Shown: piece by piece, positions 6,745-7,702 of the stretch | Layout: each line of letters opens with the position of its first letter | Position numbering within the stretch: position 1 is the stretch's first letter | DNA from: Flavobacteriaceae bacterium | Lineage (GTDB): Bacteria; Bacteroidota; Bacteroidia; Flavobacteriales; Flavobacteriaceae | Direction of reading: 5' to 3' | Assembly (NCBI GenBank): GCA_016649785.1 | Contig: JAENXB010000137.1 | Coordinates: 1-7,702 of the forward strand | Length of the DNA: 7,702 nucleotides | Notes under the pieces: model-generated | Told to the model about the DNA's origin: nothing | Seen by the model: the letters and a program-made list of their open reading frames with translations, nothing else | Database searches by the model: none | Translations under genes and position numbers: made by a program

Positions 6745-6752
6745 CAAATTTA
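6745..6752 (-). promoter_or_regulatory. Candidate -7 box for ssb-gldE-gldD
   Basis: TAAATTTG on the minus strand matches TAnnTTTG, 22 nt upstream of the ssb ATG, in the 137-nt gap after mutY. No clear -33 TTG is seen at the usual spacing. If real, the leader is very short. Confidence 0.45.
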
Positions 6753-6808
6753 TTGCAATTTGGTTAATTGTCCGTCTAAAAATAAAGAAAATAATTTAGT
6801 TTGCCATA

Positions 6809-6837
6809 TTGAAATTTAGAAATTTCGGTAATTTCAA
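6809..6837. repeat. AT-rich inverted repeat in the mutY-ssb gap
   Basis: TTGAAATT (6809-6816) and AATTTCAA (6830-6837) are complementary around 13 nt. An alternative fold pairs GAAATTT with AAATTTC (6811-6826) around 2 nt. The stem lacks G+C and a T-run on the minus strand, so it is a weak mutY terminator at best. It could be chance in AT-rich DNA. Confidence 0.3.
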
Positions 6838-6859
6838 AAATCAAAATTATACTTCGGCC

Positions 6860-7702
6860 TTAATATTGTCCAAAATTATACTCGTTTAAAAAATTGGCTA
6901 TTAGCACCGGAACCGGGTATTCATGCAGTTTCTCAACCGGAATGGACTCTTTGGGCAAATCCTTTTTATCGACTACCCAAAACCGGGTGTAAATATGCTG
7001 ATGGGAAAGCTTGTGTACAATTGGGGTTTCATTAAACAATCGGATCTTCTGAATTCCTTTCCCGGTAAGTTGTACAAATTGTTCATCAAACTGCAATTTT
7101 TCAGCACTCACAGCTTCATCTGTTTCCAACAGCGGGAATTGATATAAACCTTCCCAAATTCCTTTACCGGAGCGCTGTTCTATAATGGTCCTATTTTCTT
7201 CAGAAAGGAAAACCAAATAGTTGAAATATCTTTTTTTGATCTTAGCTTTTTTAAGCTTCACCGGTAATTCGGCTATTCTTTTATTTTTTAGGGCGAGGCA
7301 GCCATTAGATAAAGAACAGGTTTCACAAAGAGGAAGTTGAGGCTTGCAATGCAATGCGCCAAATTCCATCACCGCCTGATTGTAAATCCCAGGATTTCCG
7401 GTATCCAGCAGTTCCATGGCCAGATCTTTAAATTCCTTAATTCCACCAGTACTGTTAATAGGAGTATCAATCTCAAAATACCTGGCAAGGACCCTGTAAA
7501 CATTTCCGTCTACAACAGCGGCCGGTTCATCATAACAAATGGAAGCTATTGCGCTGGCCGTATAATCTCCCACCCCTTTTAACAGTAACAATTCTTTATA
7601 AGTCGTGGGAAATTGACCATTTAAGTGAAAAGCCACATGGCGGGCGGTTTCATGTAAATTTCTTGCACGGGAGTAATAACCAAGCCCTTGCCAAAGTTTT
7701 AA
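6860..7702 (-). CDS. mutY: A/G-specific adenine glycosylase MutY, 5'-truncated by the window
   Basis: The frame stays open to the window edge, so 280 residues of the C-terminal part are visible; roughly the first 70 residues are missing. It opens with LWQGLGYYSRARNL, a MutY/Nth-family signature, followed by the helix-hairpin-helix LKGVGDYTASAIAS (about 41-54) and the catalytic aspartate of VDGNVYRVLARYF (D65). The iron-sulfur loop C119-X6-C126-X2-C129-X5-C135 is complete. A NUDIX-like C-terminal domain (about 155-280) contains HKLSHQHIYTRFW, the position of the FSH loop that recognises 8-oxoguanine. MutY removes adenine mispaired with 8-oxoguanine in base excision repair. A shorter start at the GTG at 7636 would cut through the conserved fold and is not real. 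It is read towards ssb. Confidence 0.95.
   Translation of the reverse strand, partial: LKLWQGLGYYSRARNLHETARHVAFHLNGQFPTTYKELLLLKGVGDYTASAIASICYDEPAAVVDGNVYRVLARYFEIDTPINSTGGIKEFKDLAMELLDTGNPGIYNQAVMEFGALHCKPQLPLCETCSLSNGCLALKNKRIAELPVKLKKAKIKKRYFNYLVFLSEENRTIIEQRSGKGIWEGLYQFPLLETDEAVSAEKLQFDEQFVQLTGKGIQKIRLFNETPIVHKLSHQHIYTRFWVVDKKDLPKESIPVEKLHEYPVPVLIANFLNEYNFGQY

Noticed and set aside
6860..7636. GTG at 7636 as the true mutY start
   Set aside because: The frame remains open upstream to the edge and encodes the conserved LWQGLGYYSRARNL segment, so the real start is outside the window.
1..7702. CRISPR array, tRNA, rRNA or insertion-sequence transposase
   Set aside because: No regularly spaced direct repeats, no tRNA-like cloverleaf or rRNA sequence, and no transposase reading frame were seen on either strand.

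Overview
The window looks like a piece of chromosome from a flavobacterium (phylum Bacteroidota). The main reason is the gene order mutY - ssb - gldE - gldD, a conserved flavobacterial block linked to gliding motility. AT-rich composition, TAnnTTTG promoter-like boxes in front of several genes and Bacteroidota-style lipoprotein and regulator architectures agree with this. The species cannot be named from what is here. All seven protein genes lie on the minus strand, so transcription runs from high to low coordinates.

Right part (about 4.3-7.7 kb), conserved core. A 5'-truncated mutY (adenine-DNA glycosylase) enters from the right edge. After a 137-nt gap with a promoter-like box comes ssb (single-stranded DNA-binding protein), then gldE (CNNM/CBS/CorC membrane protein) and gldD (gliding lipoprotein). 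ssb, gldE and gldD are tightly packed: the gap is 21 nt between the first pair, and the second pair overlaps or is separated by 1 nt. A clear intrinsic terminator sits just after gldD. gldE and gldD both appear to use TTG starts.

Middle (3.3-4.25 kb). One EamA/DMT-family ten-helix transporter with its own TAnnTTTG box is read as a separate unit behind the gldD terminator.

Junction (about 2.9-3.3 kb). Roughly 420 nt hold no recognisable gene. The stretch contains an 87-nt imperfect inverted repeat with a nested hairpin and a 12-bp perfect palindrome.

Left part (about 0.02-2.9 kb), accessory-looking module. A membrane-anchored LuxR-type regulator (signal peptide, extracytoplasmic domain, one transmembrane helix, cytoplasmic HTH) is followed by a secreted or periplasmic zinc-metallopeptidase-like protein with HELFH and EGLANY motifs. 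The pair is bracketed by an inverted 14-nt repeat (13 of 14 identical). Just outside each copy lies a foldable palindromic element, the left one GC-rich and reminiscent of an integron attC site. The block is strikingly AT-rich next to the gld block. My inference is that it is a mobile, cassette-like two-gene insertion that may couple an extracytoplasmic peptidase to a membrane-tethered transcription factor. Neither mobility nor the functional coupling is shown by the sequence alone.
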